From Magnolia sinica (lineage: Eukaryota > Streptophyta > Magnoliopsida > Magnoliales > Magnoliaceae), in contig NC_080574.1 of NCBI RefSeq assembly GCF_029962835.1, forward strand, positions 23,720,001-23,784,000: a stretch of DNA of 64,000 bases. Reading direction: 5' to 3'. The stretch's first letter is position 1. Each line of letters starts with the position of its first letter. Of the stretch, positions 1 to 10,729 are shown piece after piece. The translations under genes were made by a program, and so were the position numbers. The notes under the pieces are model-generated. The model worked only from the letters and a program-made list of their open reading frames with translations, ran no database searches and had not been told where the DNA came from.

Positions 1-39
1 AGAGTGGGCCCCATAGATGGCATCCTTGTAGTGTCAAGA

Positions 40-345
40 GTCAGGGTTGAGGTTGTCATGTGTTAAAGGTCAAGGTTCTCAAGGTCGAGGTTGTCACGTG
101 TTAAGGGTCTGGATTATTGTGTGTCAACCTTTACCCTTAACACATGATAACCTTGACCCGCAACACATGATAAATATAACCCAAGCCCTTAATACATGAT
201 ACCATAGATCCTAAACATATGACAACCTATACCTTTAACACATGACAACTACGACACAAACCCTTAACAAATGACAACCAAGACTCTTAACGCATGACGA
301 CACAAACCCAAATCACTCACACATAACAGCCCGGACCCTTAACAC
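40..345. repeat. Degenerate minisatellite, CCTTAACACATGACAACC type
   Basis: Units of about 20 bases such as CTTAACACATGACAACC recur with changes on both strands, first as the complement (GGTTGTCATGTGTTAAGG) and then as the forward form. No gene is seen in this stretch. Confidence 0.7.
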
Positions 346-482
346 ACATGACAACCACTTCAAATAAGGCAACAACTATCATTCTCTACATCAAATCTCT
401 TCTGACAATCACTTATCCCCATGATAACAACCACAACCATCTTTATCCACAACTAAAATGCCCTCCATCTCTAAGAAAATGT

Positions 483-487
<5 letters not shown>

Positions 488-519
<32 letters not shown>
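488..519. repeat. (AT)n microsatellite
   Basis: Pure TA dinucleotide run. The remaining sequence from 346 to 900 holds only short open frames that I cannot assign to any family. Confidence 0.95.
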
Positions 520-521
<2 letters not shown>

Positions 522-915
522 CATTTAAAATATCTTCCACATATCAGTGGCTTTTATTTCTAAGAAATGTGATAGCCAGAACAAAAACAATAATTTTTAA
601 AGGACTTATAAGTTATTGGCTGTGCCCTTATGCTGAAAAAGATGATGATGGTGAACATACACCAGAAAAAGCAGTTGGAGGGGGTGGTGGTAAGTCCCTT
701 GAATACATACTTAAAAATGAAGAAGAAGCCCCCGTAAATCATCAAAGGAAGAAGCAGCAGCTCCGTACGGCCACCAAGTTCAAAAGTAGGGGCATTTTTG
801 TCCACTATTTCTCCAAAATATAATTAGAAGTCCCACCAAAGAATATATTTGAATGGTTAGATTTTTAGGACTTTTGGTAATACCATAACTTTAGTACGGT
901 CAAAATCCCCCTCTT

Positions 916-930
916 TTATATATATTAAAT
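916..930 (+). promoter_or_regulatory. Possible TATA box upstream of monooxygenase copy A
   Basis: TTTTATATATATTAAAT-like AT-rich element about 65-75 bases before the ATG at 991, at a distance suited to a short 5' UTR. No equally clear element is seen before copy B. Confidence 0.35.
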
Positions 931-951
931 CACCATTCCTCTTCTCCCGGC

Positions 952-954
<3 letters not shown>

Positions 955-990
<36 letters not shown>
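955..990 (+). repeat. (AG)n tract touching the start codon of copy A
   Basis: Thirty-six bases of pure AG directly before the ATG at 991, in the presumed 5' UTR. Copy B has only a few AG steps at this place, so the tract expanded or was lost after the duplication. Confidence 0.9.
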
Positions 991-994
<4 letters not shown>

Positions 995-1046
995 GTTCGT
1001 ATTCCATTGGCATCTGTGGCCTCGCTACCGCCCTCGCACTCCACAG
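991..1046 (+). pseudogene. Pseudogene copy A, exon 1 (shortened)
   Basis: Reads MSSYSIGICGLATALALHR up to the donor. Compared with copy B the segment with strand 1 and the first Gly of the FAD loop is absent, while the ATG, the rest of the exon and the donor are kept. Confidence 0.85.
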
Positions 1047-1609
1047 GTATTCCCATTTTCTCTCGAAAGGAAACACTTCTAAGCCTCGTGGACACTCTAA
1101 TCACTGTCCATCCGTTTCATCCCACAAGTTCATAGGCCACCATTCAAATAATACACCAGTCGGGTGATCCTATCCGTACAAAAGTTGGGTTTCTTTCTTA
1201 TAGGTTTTCATTTTACCCCATGGATATGGGATGGTTAAGATCGTCTGTTCAGTAATCCATAAGCATTCTATAAGTGACCCTGCCACATGGATGGTTTAGA
1301 TAGTTGTTGGTTCCACCTGTTTTCCACACAATTTTGGATGTCCATTTTATTGGCTATCGATCAAATAGAATCCTCTGCTCAGTGTGGTTTTTGGTTGGTG
1401 GCCCATGAAGAATTGCTGGACCATATGGACGGTTTACGCATGTTGATTACACTTTCTCAATGTCCCCGTGCGACCACGAGGGCTATATCATTGCATCATT
1501 ACTCACACTGCAGCCCACATGCAGAGATAGTCTGATGATTAGAAATTTTGAACTGTCGATATTCTCTATAGTATCACAAAAAAAGCTATTCTAAGTATGT
1601 AATAGCGCT

Positions 1610-1985
1610 TCAGTAAGTATCGTGAACGTTGCTGGTGGGGCTTAGAGTGGTGTATGTATGGCATGGAAACCATGCAGGATGGTCACCCAAACGAGAAAAC
1701 AATGCCCATCCAACCATCATGTGAACCATCACGTGAGTTTCCAAAATTTTGGGTAGCATTCCAGGAGTGGGATTCAGTAGTGACCACTTCAGTACCAAGG
1801 TTGGAGGTGGTCAGGGACGCGGATTTCCTGCTAAAGCCTTTCACAGGAAGTTCTTCCTGTGCCGAGAACCCAAGTGGGGCCCACAGTGATGTTTGTAAGA
1901 AATTCACCCCGTCCACCCCTTTCGCGAGTTCATTTTAGGACATGAATCCAAAAAGGAGCCGGATCCAATACTCAAGTGGCACTCA
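1610..1985. repeat. Dispersed GTGGGCCCCAC-type repeat in intron 1 of copy A
   Basis: Includes GACGCGGATTTCCTG followed by AAGTGGGGCCCACAGTGATG, the same arrangement found in inverted form at 35040-35130. It is absent at the matching place of copy B (about 25505) and so is likely a MITE fragment. The rest of intron 1 (1990-3060) shows no gene. Confidence 0.5.
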
Positions 1986-3322
1986 CTGAGGTTTTGAATA
2001 GGTAATCAAACCATTGATGGTCTTGCCACCAGAGCTTAACTCTCGCCATGGCCTCAAACAAACTGTCACTCCCATCTCACTACGTGTCTGGCTCCTCCAC
2101 TGATCGTCTCATCACGAACTTGACTCTCGTCGAGTTTCGAACAAAAGATCACCTTTCCCACATCCGTGACCATCCTTCCACGAAGCTAAGCTCACGCTAA
2201 TTAAGCGACAAACAATCTATCATATTTATCCCTAGCTGATTGTAAGTGTACTTATTATGAAATCATCAACAAAATACTTTCTGCATTGGACTGTATTTTC
2301 TCTCTATAATATTTCATTATTGAATTGTGGTTGCTATCAAGTGCTTGGTTGAAGTCATTTCAACCAAAAAGCAAATAGAACTCATCTGAACCAACCAAAA
2401 AAACGAAAAGAACTCATCCGAAGTACAAACCCTCCCCTTGCAAATCACATGTTCTCTCATGATTAGCAGCTAGATAAACAGCTGATTCATACAAAACTTA
2501 GTCTCCCGGTCTATTTCGACGCTTAAAATCATTGGTGTTTGGTTCAATTCGAACCACATCCGACTCTGGCATGCCTAGCACATACGACTAAATTTGAGCC
2601 AAAAAATATATGAACCTAAACCATGCATTGTCTGATGCAATTATACTCAAAATAAGTTCATATGATTCATAAATCATACAACATAAGTATAAAAACATAT
2701 TCCCTTGAATAATTTTAAGAAAAAGGGTTTTTATAGGATTTTTTTGCAAATCCTTTTTATATCGTCAGTAGATCTCACAATGCATTGCATGTATCAATAA
2801 TACAACGGAATTTTATGAAGGGTTTATGTGATACATAGAAATTTAATAACTCCCCTCCTATATCTCTTGCATATCGTATCGCCATATACGAACCAGTGCA
2901 TATGCCAAGGTTGAATGCTTGACAAACTATCATATTTAGCACCGCTTGCTTACTCGCCCCACGAATCCAGACCACTGAGATCAGGAGTGCCATTGGGTTG
3001 GGCCTTGGTTAGCCTGTACACTAACATATAGTTTTGATGCCCTAGTTTCTGCTGACTTGGCACACCTATCAAATATCACATTTAGTCATCAGTGGACCAC
3101 CCCATTAGTGATGTAGCTAAAAATTCAGGATAATACGTACGTGCAACAGGTGGTTCACGCAAACAATTCAGGATAATACGTACGTGCGTGCAACAGAATG
3201 AACGACCTGGATCTCTGACCCACGTGCCATATTATCACGTGTGGGGAGAAAATGATTCTACTTACTTTTCTTTGCCATCATACTGTGTTTGATTTTTCTT
3301 TTTCTTTTGGATTTATGTGCAG

Positions 3323-3464
3323 GAAAGGTATTGATAGTGTAGTTCTAGAAAGGGCCGACTCTCCGCGGGCAACGGGAGCTGCGCATTCAAACCAACGGTT
3401 GGCGTGCACTTGATCAGCTGGGTGTAGGTCCCACTCTTCTAGAGAAAGCTAATCGATTACGAGC
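3323..3464 (+). pseudogene. Pseudogene copy A, exon 2 (frameshifted)
   Basis: Aligns over its length with exon 2 of copy B. It lacks five bases just after GGAGCTGC, so the downstream reading frame is lost. Acceptor TGCAG and donor GTAGG are conserved. Confidence 0.87.
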
Positions 3465-4168
3465 GTAGGCCCCTTTGCTTTCGCATTCGTAGTCATTAGG
3501 TTCCAGGTGGTGCGTGTGCCAACAGGCACTGCACGAATCAAGCATGCCATCGTGCCCCTGGAAAAGGAAAATGGAGTGGGCCACGGTAAAAGTGACATTT
3601 GGTGCTGTCATGAATCATTCATAGCAGGGAACAGCAGATGGACAGCTAGGATTCATTCACATTTATGGCCATGGTTGGATTGCTGGAAGTGCCCATCTTT
3701 AAGAGTCACCATGAATGGATCACGCGCGGTCCACGTATCTCGACAATTGAAAGAGATCCAATGATTTTATATTCAAATGTCCTTTTAAATGTGTCCAAGT
3801 GGCTGATGGAGATCACACCTTTAGTGGAATTATTTTACCATTGGCTACAACGGCATGGTTCACTAGATGGACAGTCGAGGTCATCCAAACATGCAGCCCT
3901 ACGGGCTGAATCCATGGTGGCCTACCATTTCACCATTTTCCCACGTGTATGGTGAAGATGTACGCTTCACGAGGCTTTCCATGATAATGGCCCTTTTTCT
4001 TTTTTCTTTTTTGGCCGGTGGTAGGCCCACCATAGTAAGAAAATGGTATCGAATCCATCAGGCAGGGTCACTCTTCATTTAATATTGGACCGCCAAAAAT
4101 AGGTTAATTCAATCATTAAGTGGGCCGTACCATAGAAATCATTGAATAACCATCCCAAACCTTACGTT

Positions 4169-6450
4169 TGTTGGTTCTAATGAAGAGATCAAGGAGAAAT
4201 TTTAATTATAATAAATAAGAAATATTGAAGGAATTGTTGTATTAACAATAAATTTGCTCCTACAAGGAAGAATCCCGATGCACTGAGTCCCAACAATTCT
4301 ACCCCCGGAATATAACAGCTCTTCTCCACAAATGATGGCTTTATCAGGTGCACGCGTGATTTTAGCAAGATGAAATGAAGTCTATCCAAAAGAAAGTTGC
4401 CAAGATAAAACAAGAAGAAACTTAAGAGAAGGAGAGAAGATGGTTTTTTGGGATGTCATATGAATGAGAAAGGATGAGCCTTTGTAGAGAGAAAAGATGT
4501 AACCGTTAGAGCTCGAGGTGCATGCAGGCGGTACATTAATGATCTGTCGGTGCATGTCCGCTCAATTAATATTATGTCAGTGCATGGTGATTCTCTACCT
4601 ACATGCACATGCACGTGACCAGGCACGGATAATCATTTTTCTCCTACTTCAATTGTTCAAAAGATGCCACTAGTTCATTTGCCTCAAGTGATGGGATATA
4701 ATCTTCGATAATGTAAACCAGCATAAGGATAGTGAGATAAACTTCATTTTTTACTGTCATCTCTTAAAATTCTTCTCATAAAAAATCTTGATTCTAAAAT
4801 GCTAAAAAACAATTGTCATAGTGTCGAGATTTTCTTAGTGAGAAAATTGACTTTAAATTGTTAGTTCTAATGAAAAGATTAAGTAGAAAATCTAACTATA
4901 ATAAAGAAGAAATAATGAAGGAATAATCTCAAGAGTTAAGCAACGTTATAGTCATGTCATAAATTTGCCCCACAAGAAAGAACTTCAATGCACTGGGTCC
5001 CAGCAGTATTTTTACCCCTGAGAATACAATAGCTCTCCTCTATGAATGATAGCTTTAATCAAGTACGCATGCGATCATCTCCAGCCATCCTCGGGCTTGC
5101 TTCATATCATGGGAGGGCTGGCCCCTTGTTTCATTCCTTGGGAGATCTGGATTTCCAAAAATGCCTACAGATTTGAAGGGATACCCCCGCTGGCTGCTAG
5201 GATCATTACTCGGGTGACCTGGAGATTGTCTTCGTCTTGTTCTTTATCTCATGCCAATTCAGTCCGTCTAGCAGCCAATCTTCCAGCTATTCGAGACCAG
5301 GGCAACGTTAAATCTTTTAGGCCAAGGGCCCAATTAGAGTGGGTGAAATGGAGTAGGGCAAAGTGCGGCTTGGTCAAGCTCAACGTCGATGGGTCAGCTA
5401 AAGGCAACCCATGCCCTTTGGGGGGGTGGGGGGTGGGTGGTCCTTTTCGCTTTCGCGGCGGCATACAAGTTTGGTTCCAACACTAGAGCAGAGCTTCGAG
5501 CAGTCTATAACGGCCTTGCCTATTGTGGAGCTATGAGATTCGTCAATGTGGAGGTAGAATCGAATTCCATGTTTGTGGTGGGGCTCCTAATTGGGTCTCA
5601 AAAGTCAAGCTGGCGTTGGATGTATCGGATGCGGAGGATAGATAGATTAAGTGTCGGAGGCCAGGTCAGTTTTTCCAACGTGCTGAGGGAAGGGAACGGT
5701 CCAATGGATGGTTTAGCCCGTATGGGGTCCCAGCAGCAACTCTTCTATCTTGGTAAGGTCTGATCCAATCTTCCTCCCCAAATCAAGGGGCTGATCTTTC
5801 TGGACAAAGTGGGCCTTGGCAATAGGGAGGCGTATGCGTCAGCCTAAGTTCTGCCTAGTCAGATTCATAATTTTTATTTTTTCAGTTTTCTACATGATAA
5901 GCTTCCCACGGTTTTTTTTCCCCTCGGGTGGCCCGAAAGCGGTTGAGGTTTTTGTACATGGTTCCCCTTCTATGATATAATACTCGAGATTTATATATAT
6001 AAAAAAAAATTACGCATGCGATCTCAACTAAACGAATTGAAGCCTACTCGCACTGATTTTCCCAAAGGGAAGTTACAAAGAGAAAACCGAAGGAAACTAA
6101 GAGAAGGAGAGAAAATGGTTTTTTTCGGAAGCCATCTGAATGAGAAAGAATGAGCATTTATAAAAAGAAAAGATGTAGCCGATGGAGCTCGAGGTACATG
6201 TGAGCAATGGATTAATGATATCTCAGTACATATCAGTACATGTCAGCTTACGCAGAGAAAAACAAAATAGGTCAGGTCAAAGACACCACACATATAAAAG
6301 TGAAGATTCTTATGTAAAGTCTCGTAATTCTCAACACATCTGAAACATTTGTAAGACTAAACCAAACACATTTATGCAAGTGCGGTCAACACAAGATAAA
6401 ACTTTTTTTCTGATTTTTTAAATCCTTATTTTTTCCTTTTTATTCTAACA
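4169..6450. mobile_element. LTR-like insertion in intron 2 of copy A
   Basis: Relative to copy B (36500-36515) this block is extra. It begins TGTTGGTTCTAATG and ends ATTCTAACA, so it has TG and CA termini with a short inverted repeat. Its first part recurs from 4859 (TGTTAGTTCTAATG) for about 390 bases, as direct repeats that would suit a small LTR or TRIM-like element. No coding region of its own is seen; a LINE sits inside. The class is uncertain, it is old and it looks broken. Confidence 0.5.
5077..6010 (+). mobile_element. 5'-truncated L1-type LINE with RNase H
   Basis: Flanked by a perfect 13-base target duplication TACGCATGCGATC (5064-5076 and 6011-6023) and ending in an A-rich tail. 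It codes for the C-terminal RNase H domain of plant LINEs (VKLNVDGSAKGNP, then AELRAVYNGLAYCGA and VEVESNS), with a frame change near 5450. The 5' part of the element never arrived. Confidence 0.88.
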
Positions 6451-6937
6451 CCATTCACGTGGTGGGGCACCAGATGGTTGGACCAACCCAATTTTCGGGT
6501 GTCGTTGCCTATGTGAGGGAATCATCAACGAATCTCTGTTTTACAGAGGTATATATAAAAAGTAAAAATAGAGGGAGGCTTTTAATTTGTCATAAAACAG
6601 AGTGGCGGTTCACGGTGCAACAGTCCACGATCCAGATCGTTCATTGGGTGAGTCCCACTTCGGATCTGCTCCGGTGGAAGGACTATAAAAGTGTACAGTA
6701 TAGAGCATATTTGCAACGGCCGGCATCATATTGAAAAGGACCACCAGTTGGACTGCTCGGATCATCCCATAAGTTCAATTGGCAGATCATGCCACGTGTC
6801 CAGTTTGGATGCAGAGCCCCTGTTTAAAGGAAATGAGTCACAATATAGATTTAGCCTATGGGTTTATCAAAATGCTGAATATTCCAACTTTGTTATTTAC
6901 ATTTATATTTATTATTTATTGTCTGAATTATATTCAG

Positions 6938-6988
6938 GGTGCGAGAGGTTTCGCTCGACAATGGGATGACACAGGAAGTCCTAGTAGG
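6938..6988 (+). pseudogene. Pseudogene copy A, exon 3
   Basis: Codes for VREVSLDNGMTQEVLVG between TTCAG and GTAAAA, the same length as in copy B. It lies just after the LTR-like and LINE insertions in intron 2. Confidence 0.82.
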
Positions 6989-7201
6989 GTAAAATTCTAA
7001 ACCCGTCATCTGTCCAATAACTGATCAGATGGGCTACCAGTCCAATGGTCTAGATTATCAAGGTGTGGCCCAGCTGCACCTGGTTGAATACAGGAGCTAC
7101 CGATCGTTATGCTGTGAGGGTGTGCCAGTAGGCATTCTTCACCTCGACATTGTAATGTTTCCATTTGGATTTAAAACAGATTGTGCGTGGATTGATGGTA
7201 G

Positions 7202-7370
7202 GAAAGAAGAGTTTCGCTGCTTGCTGAGGAGTGATCTTATCCAAGTACTTTTTGATGGCCTACCGCACGGAACAGTCCGCTTCGGCTGTCAAATCGTCGC
7301 AGTCAAAACAGATCAAGTAACTTCCCACTCCGTTCTTCATTTCCATGATGGGAGTGTGACCACTACAAAG
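7202..7370 (+). pseudogene. Pseudogene copy A, exon 4
   Basis: Open along its length with LRSDLIQVLFDGLP. The acceptor reads GGTAG instead of the TGCAG of copy B, and the donor is GTGATC. Confidence 0.85.
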
Positions 7371-7764
7371 GTGATCTATTGATCCTGACTGTCATTTATT
7401 TTTTTTTGTGGCATTTGCATTATTTTTTAATTAACATTTCCAATTATGATAATATTTACAAAAGAGAGGGTTTCAAGTTTATCTGTGGACCATAATTTAC
7501 AGTCCACTAATGAATAACTTTTAACTTATCATGTTTTTTCGACATCCAACTCTTCCAATAGGTTGTTCACATCGGATCTCTTAGAAAAATCAGCCCCATC
7601 CACTCATTAGATGGGTCACACCATAGAAAAACAACGTTTTGATAAATAACAAAATACAAGTGTGGTCCAATTGGCACGAGGATGAGGCTGATTTTTGCTA
7701 AAAAAAAAATAATGATAATAATAATAATCTCAATGATTGGGCCAACTAATTCGATGGATTGGAT

Positions 7765-8425
7765 GTTGCACACATAAAAGGTTGGAAATTATTTAAACAG
7801 TGGAACCCGGTCCAGTTCCAGCTCAGTGGCCAGTGTCTTGCAATAGGCCAGTGATTAGTAGAAAGGATCAAGCATGTTTAGGCTGAAAGCATGTCCAAAC
7901 CCGGTCCATGATCCAAGTACCTGTTTCCAAGGTATTCTATAACAGTAATGGTGGCCATATGTGTCCTGATAGCCCTATAACTGCTGTTACAGTCTCTTTT
8001 TATTCTGGACCATTATAAGGCCATTATAACTGTACTAGGGCCTTTATGGGTTGGTTTTTTTCTTTTTCTGCAACAGCCAACCCCATAACCTCCACACCAT
8101 GATGTTTTCAGGCCCAGGTCACCTGAATCATGACTGGCCCTCCTTCTAAATACTAGCCTACTCATGACTCGCCCAGACCATGCTAAGTTGGGCTGGGAAG
8201 GCCTACTTTCAGGTCATTAGATAGATGCATGCTCATATCCAGCTCAATTAATTATAAGGTCTAGAATACAAGAACGTGTCCAACTCACAGACCTCAAGGC
8301 CCAGCAGACCAAATGCAGACAAAAACAGGCCGGGCTAGTCAAGCCAAGCCCACTAGCCAACCTACATGTGAAGCCTTCCCCACTTTTCAAGAGGTATTAG
8401 CCATTAAAAAGAAAAGCTGTCATTG
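7765..8425. repeat. Insertion in intron 4 of copy A, dispersed repeat
   Basis: Absent from copy B, where the flanks meet near 37755. Its part at 7960-8285 (TAACTGCTGTTACAG, GCCATTATAACTG, and the CCATGCTAAGTTGGGCTGGG segment) recurs at 41060-41390 in the spacer after copy B. No coding region is visible; probably a non-autonomous element. Confidence 0.55.
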
Positions 8426-8524
8426 GAACAGTTCAAATGATTTTGGTAATCAGCTATTTGATTTTGTTTTCTACGTGATTAGATGATTTAAAAAGAAAGA
8501 GAGATTCACATTCATGCAATGTAG

Positions 8525-8753
8525 ATTTTAGTCGGCTGTGACGGAGTAAACTCAATAGTGGCAGAATCACTCAAGCTAAAACCCACCAGAAGCTACAATA
8601 CAGTTGCACTGAGAGGGCTTACATATTACCCAAATGGTCATGGAGTTGACAATGATTTCGTCCGGACAAGGAAAGGACGTGTGATTGTAGGGAAACATCC
8701 AATCAACGACAAGCTCGTCTACTGGTTCATATCCCGGCCGCAGCTTCTCAAAG
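8525..8753 (+). pseudogene. Pseudogene copy A, exon 5
   Basis: Open and colinear with copy B; keeps LVGCDGVNSIVAES and the YPNGHG segment. The donor reads GTAGTG. Confidence 0.87.
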
Positions 8754-9053
8754 GTAGTGTGTACAGTTCAAATTCCTGCTAAGACTTATGGTAATCATCA
8801 ACAGATGAAAGATTCAAGATCAAGGTTAAAAGAATCAGTGACTCGGATGGATTCCTTGGGCCGACTCCAGCGGCAACCTGTCCAAGTCAGGGTTGAACCA
8901 GCCCGACTTGGGGGGCTGAATCAGCCCTTGGACAATCGTAACCGGCCGATTTGACTGGACATGGGCAACAGACATAAACAGTGCTCAAAAATCTAGTGCC
9001 ACTAGGCAGTTAAAACTGCAAGGCCCCACGACTAGTCCAGATCTCATGTTGGA

Positions 9054-10138
9054 CGGACGTGGTTTGCCTGCTGACACTGCTAGTAGCAGCCACCTCGCTA
9101 CTGGACGGTGATCTGTAGGCCCAAAATCATTATGTGTCTTATCCATACGGGTCATCTAACTTGGATCAGTATTTTAAGGCATGAGCCCAAAAATGATGCA
9201 TATCCAGATCTCAGGTGAACCACACAACAGGAAAACAATGGTGATTGAACAGTCACCTTTTAAAACTTCCTAGAGCCCACTGTAATGTTTATTTCCCATC
9301 TAACATGTTGATTAGGCCATAAATACCTGAATGAAGGGAAAAGAGAAAAAGAAATGGAAGTGCGTACCCAGTTAATCAGTAGCTCCTATCACACTGAGTA
9401 AACTCAGTTGAGCCCACCTTGAATGTATGTGGTCTATCACGCAGTCCATCCTTTTTTCCATCTAATTTAAGGGGTTGACCCCGAAATGGAAGCATTCCCA
9501 ATATCGAACGGATCATACCACAGGAAGGAAACAGTGGGGATAATGATTTCCAACTTTGAAACCTTTCTAGGTCCCACAGTGATGTTTATTTGTCATCCAA
9601 CCTGTTCACAAGATCATAAAGACATGGATGAAGGGATCACACAAATATAAGCTTGATCCAAAACTTCTGTGGCCCCCAAGAATTTTTTCAACAGTAGATG
9701 TTCAATTCAACTGTTTACTTTGGTGTGGTCCATTTTAATATTGTATATGCTTCATTTTTGGGCCCAAGCACTAAAGTTATCTGATAAAATGTATGGACGG
9801 AGCGGATAAAATAAATAAATCATGGTAGACCTTACAGAGTTTACTGAGTACCTACGCGTAGTGAGTAACGCAATCCGCTTCCAGAGAAATATCAGCTTGA
9901 TACAAAACTTTTGTGGCTCCTAAGAAGTTTTTAACGGTGAGAAATCAATCACCACTATTTCCTGTGGTGTGGTCTACCTGAGATTTTGCTCTACCTCATT
10001 TTTGGGCTCATCCCCTAAAATGATATGGAAAATGGATGGACGGCGTGGACAAAAAAAAAAAACATACATCATGGTGGGACCCACAGCACCGTCCAGTAGC
10101 CAGTCCACTACTGGCAGTGTCAGTAGGCAAACCGCATC
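9054..10138. mobile_element. MULE-type MITE in intron 5 of copy A, with nested element
   Basis: Flanked by the 9-base duplication CATGTTGGA (9045-9053 and 10139-10147); copy B has one CATGTTGGA at 38268-38276, the empty site. Imperfect terminal inverted repeats of about 50 bases share GGTTTGCCT.CTGACACTGC and CTACTGGACGGTG. No transposase frame. A second element (about 9358-9887) sits inside. Confidence 0.88.
9358..9887. mobile_element. MITE nested in the intron 5 MITE
   Basis: Starts GGAAGTGCGTACC and ends CGCAATCCGCTTCC, with complementary CTGAGTAAACTCAG and GAGTTTACTGAGTA near the two ends. It lies inside the larger element, so it is the younger insertion. Its own target duplication is not clear. 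Confidence 0.6.
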
Positions 10139-10196
10139 CATGTTGGACATCTCATATGCGGGTTCATTGACGTGAGAACGCCATACGTGTACGCAG

Positions 10197-10729
10197 ATTC
10201 TGAAATCTCGGGGAAGCCCGAACTGATCAGACAAACAGCATTGGAAGCAATGAAGGGATTTCCATCAGAAATAACCGAATTGGCCGAGAACAGCATGGAT
10301 GATTCTTTGAATTCTACAAACATAAGATACAGAGCTCCATGGGACGTGTTACTAGGAAACTTGCGCAGAGGGATGGTGACTGTGGCAGGGGACGCATTGC
10401 ACGTGATGGGCCCGTTCCTCGGGCAAGGCGGTGCAGCTGGCCTAGAAGATGCAGTTATGCTTGCAAGATGCCTGGCGAAAGCTAGGCATATGGAGCCAAA
10501 TGGAGATCTTGACGGGAAATAGCTGGTGAGTATAGTCGGATTGGCACTCGATGCATACGTTAAAGAAAGAAGGATGAGGGTTACAAGGTTGTCTACGGAA
10601 ACGTACATTTATGAATTGTTGGTGGAAACCTCATCTGTTTTTATGAGTGGATTGATTGTGTTCGTTTTAAAGACTCTATTCGGTGGTGGAATACTCGGTC
10701 ATTCTCAATATGACTGTGGCCGCCTTTGA
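10197..10729 (+). pseudogene. Pseudogene copy A, exon 6 (nonsense codon)
   Basis: Keeps YRAPWDVLLGN and the GD motif (VAGDALHVMGPFLGQGG) but has TAG at 10520-10522 where copy B has CAG. After the stop it stays colinear to the terminal CGRL, with one extra codon near 10687. Confidence 0.9.

Larger units (their letters stand above)
991..10729 (+). pseudogene. Monooxygenase pseudogene, copy A of the tandem pair
   Basis: All six exons of the MO1/CTF2-type gene are recognisable with conserved splice sites: 991-1046, 3323-3464, 6938-6988, 7202-7370, 8525-8753 and 10197-10729. Exon 1 is 27 bases shorter than in copy B; the in-frame loss removes strand 1 and the first glycine of GxGxxG. Exon 2 is 5 bases shorter near 3383, which shifts the frame and soon meets a stop. 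In exon 6 a CAG codon of copy B reads TAG at 10520-10522. Exons 3, 4 and 5 have the same lengths as in copy B and stay open. The gene therefore cannot make a normal flavoprotein, although much of its coding sequence looks little decayed. Introns 2, 4 and 5 carry insertions that copy B lacks. A shortened product from late exons is conceivable but unsupported. Confidence 0.9.

Noticed and set aside
560-823. Overlapping open frames on both strands, one with a hydrophobic run
   Set aside because: No recognisable family, no splice context, and the hydrophobicity follows from the base composition of the complementary strand.
3414-3611. Minus-strand frame over exon 2 of the pseudogene
   Set aside because: Shadow of the monooxygenase exon on the other strand.
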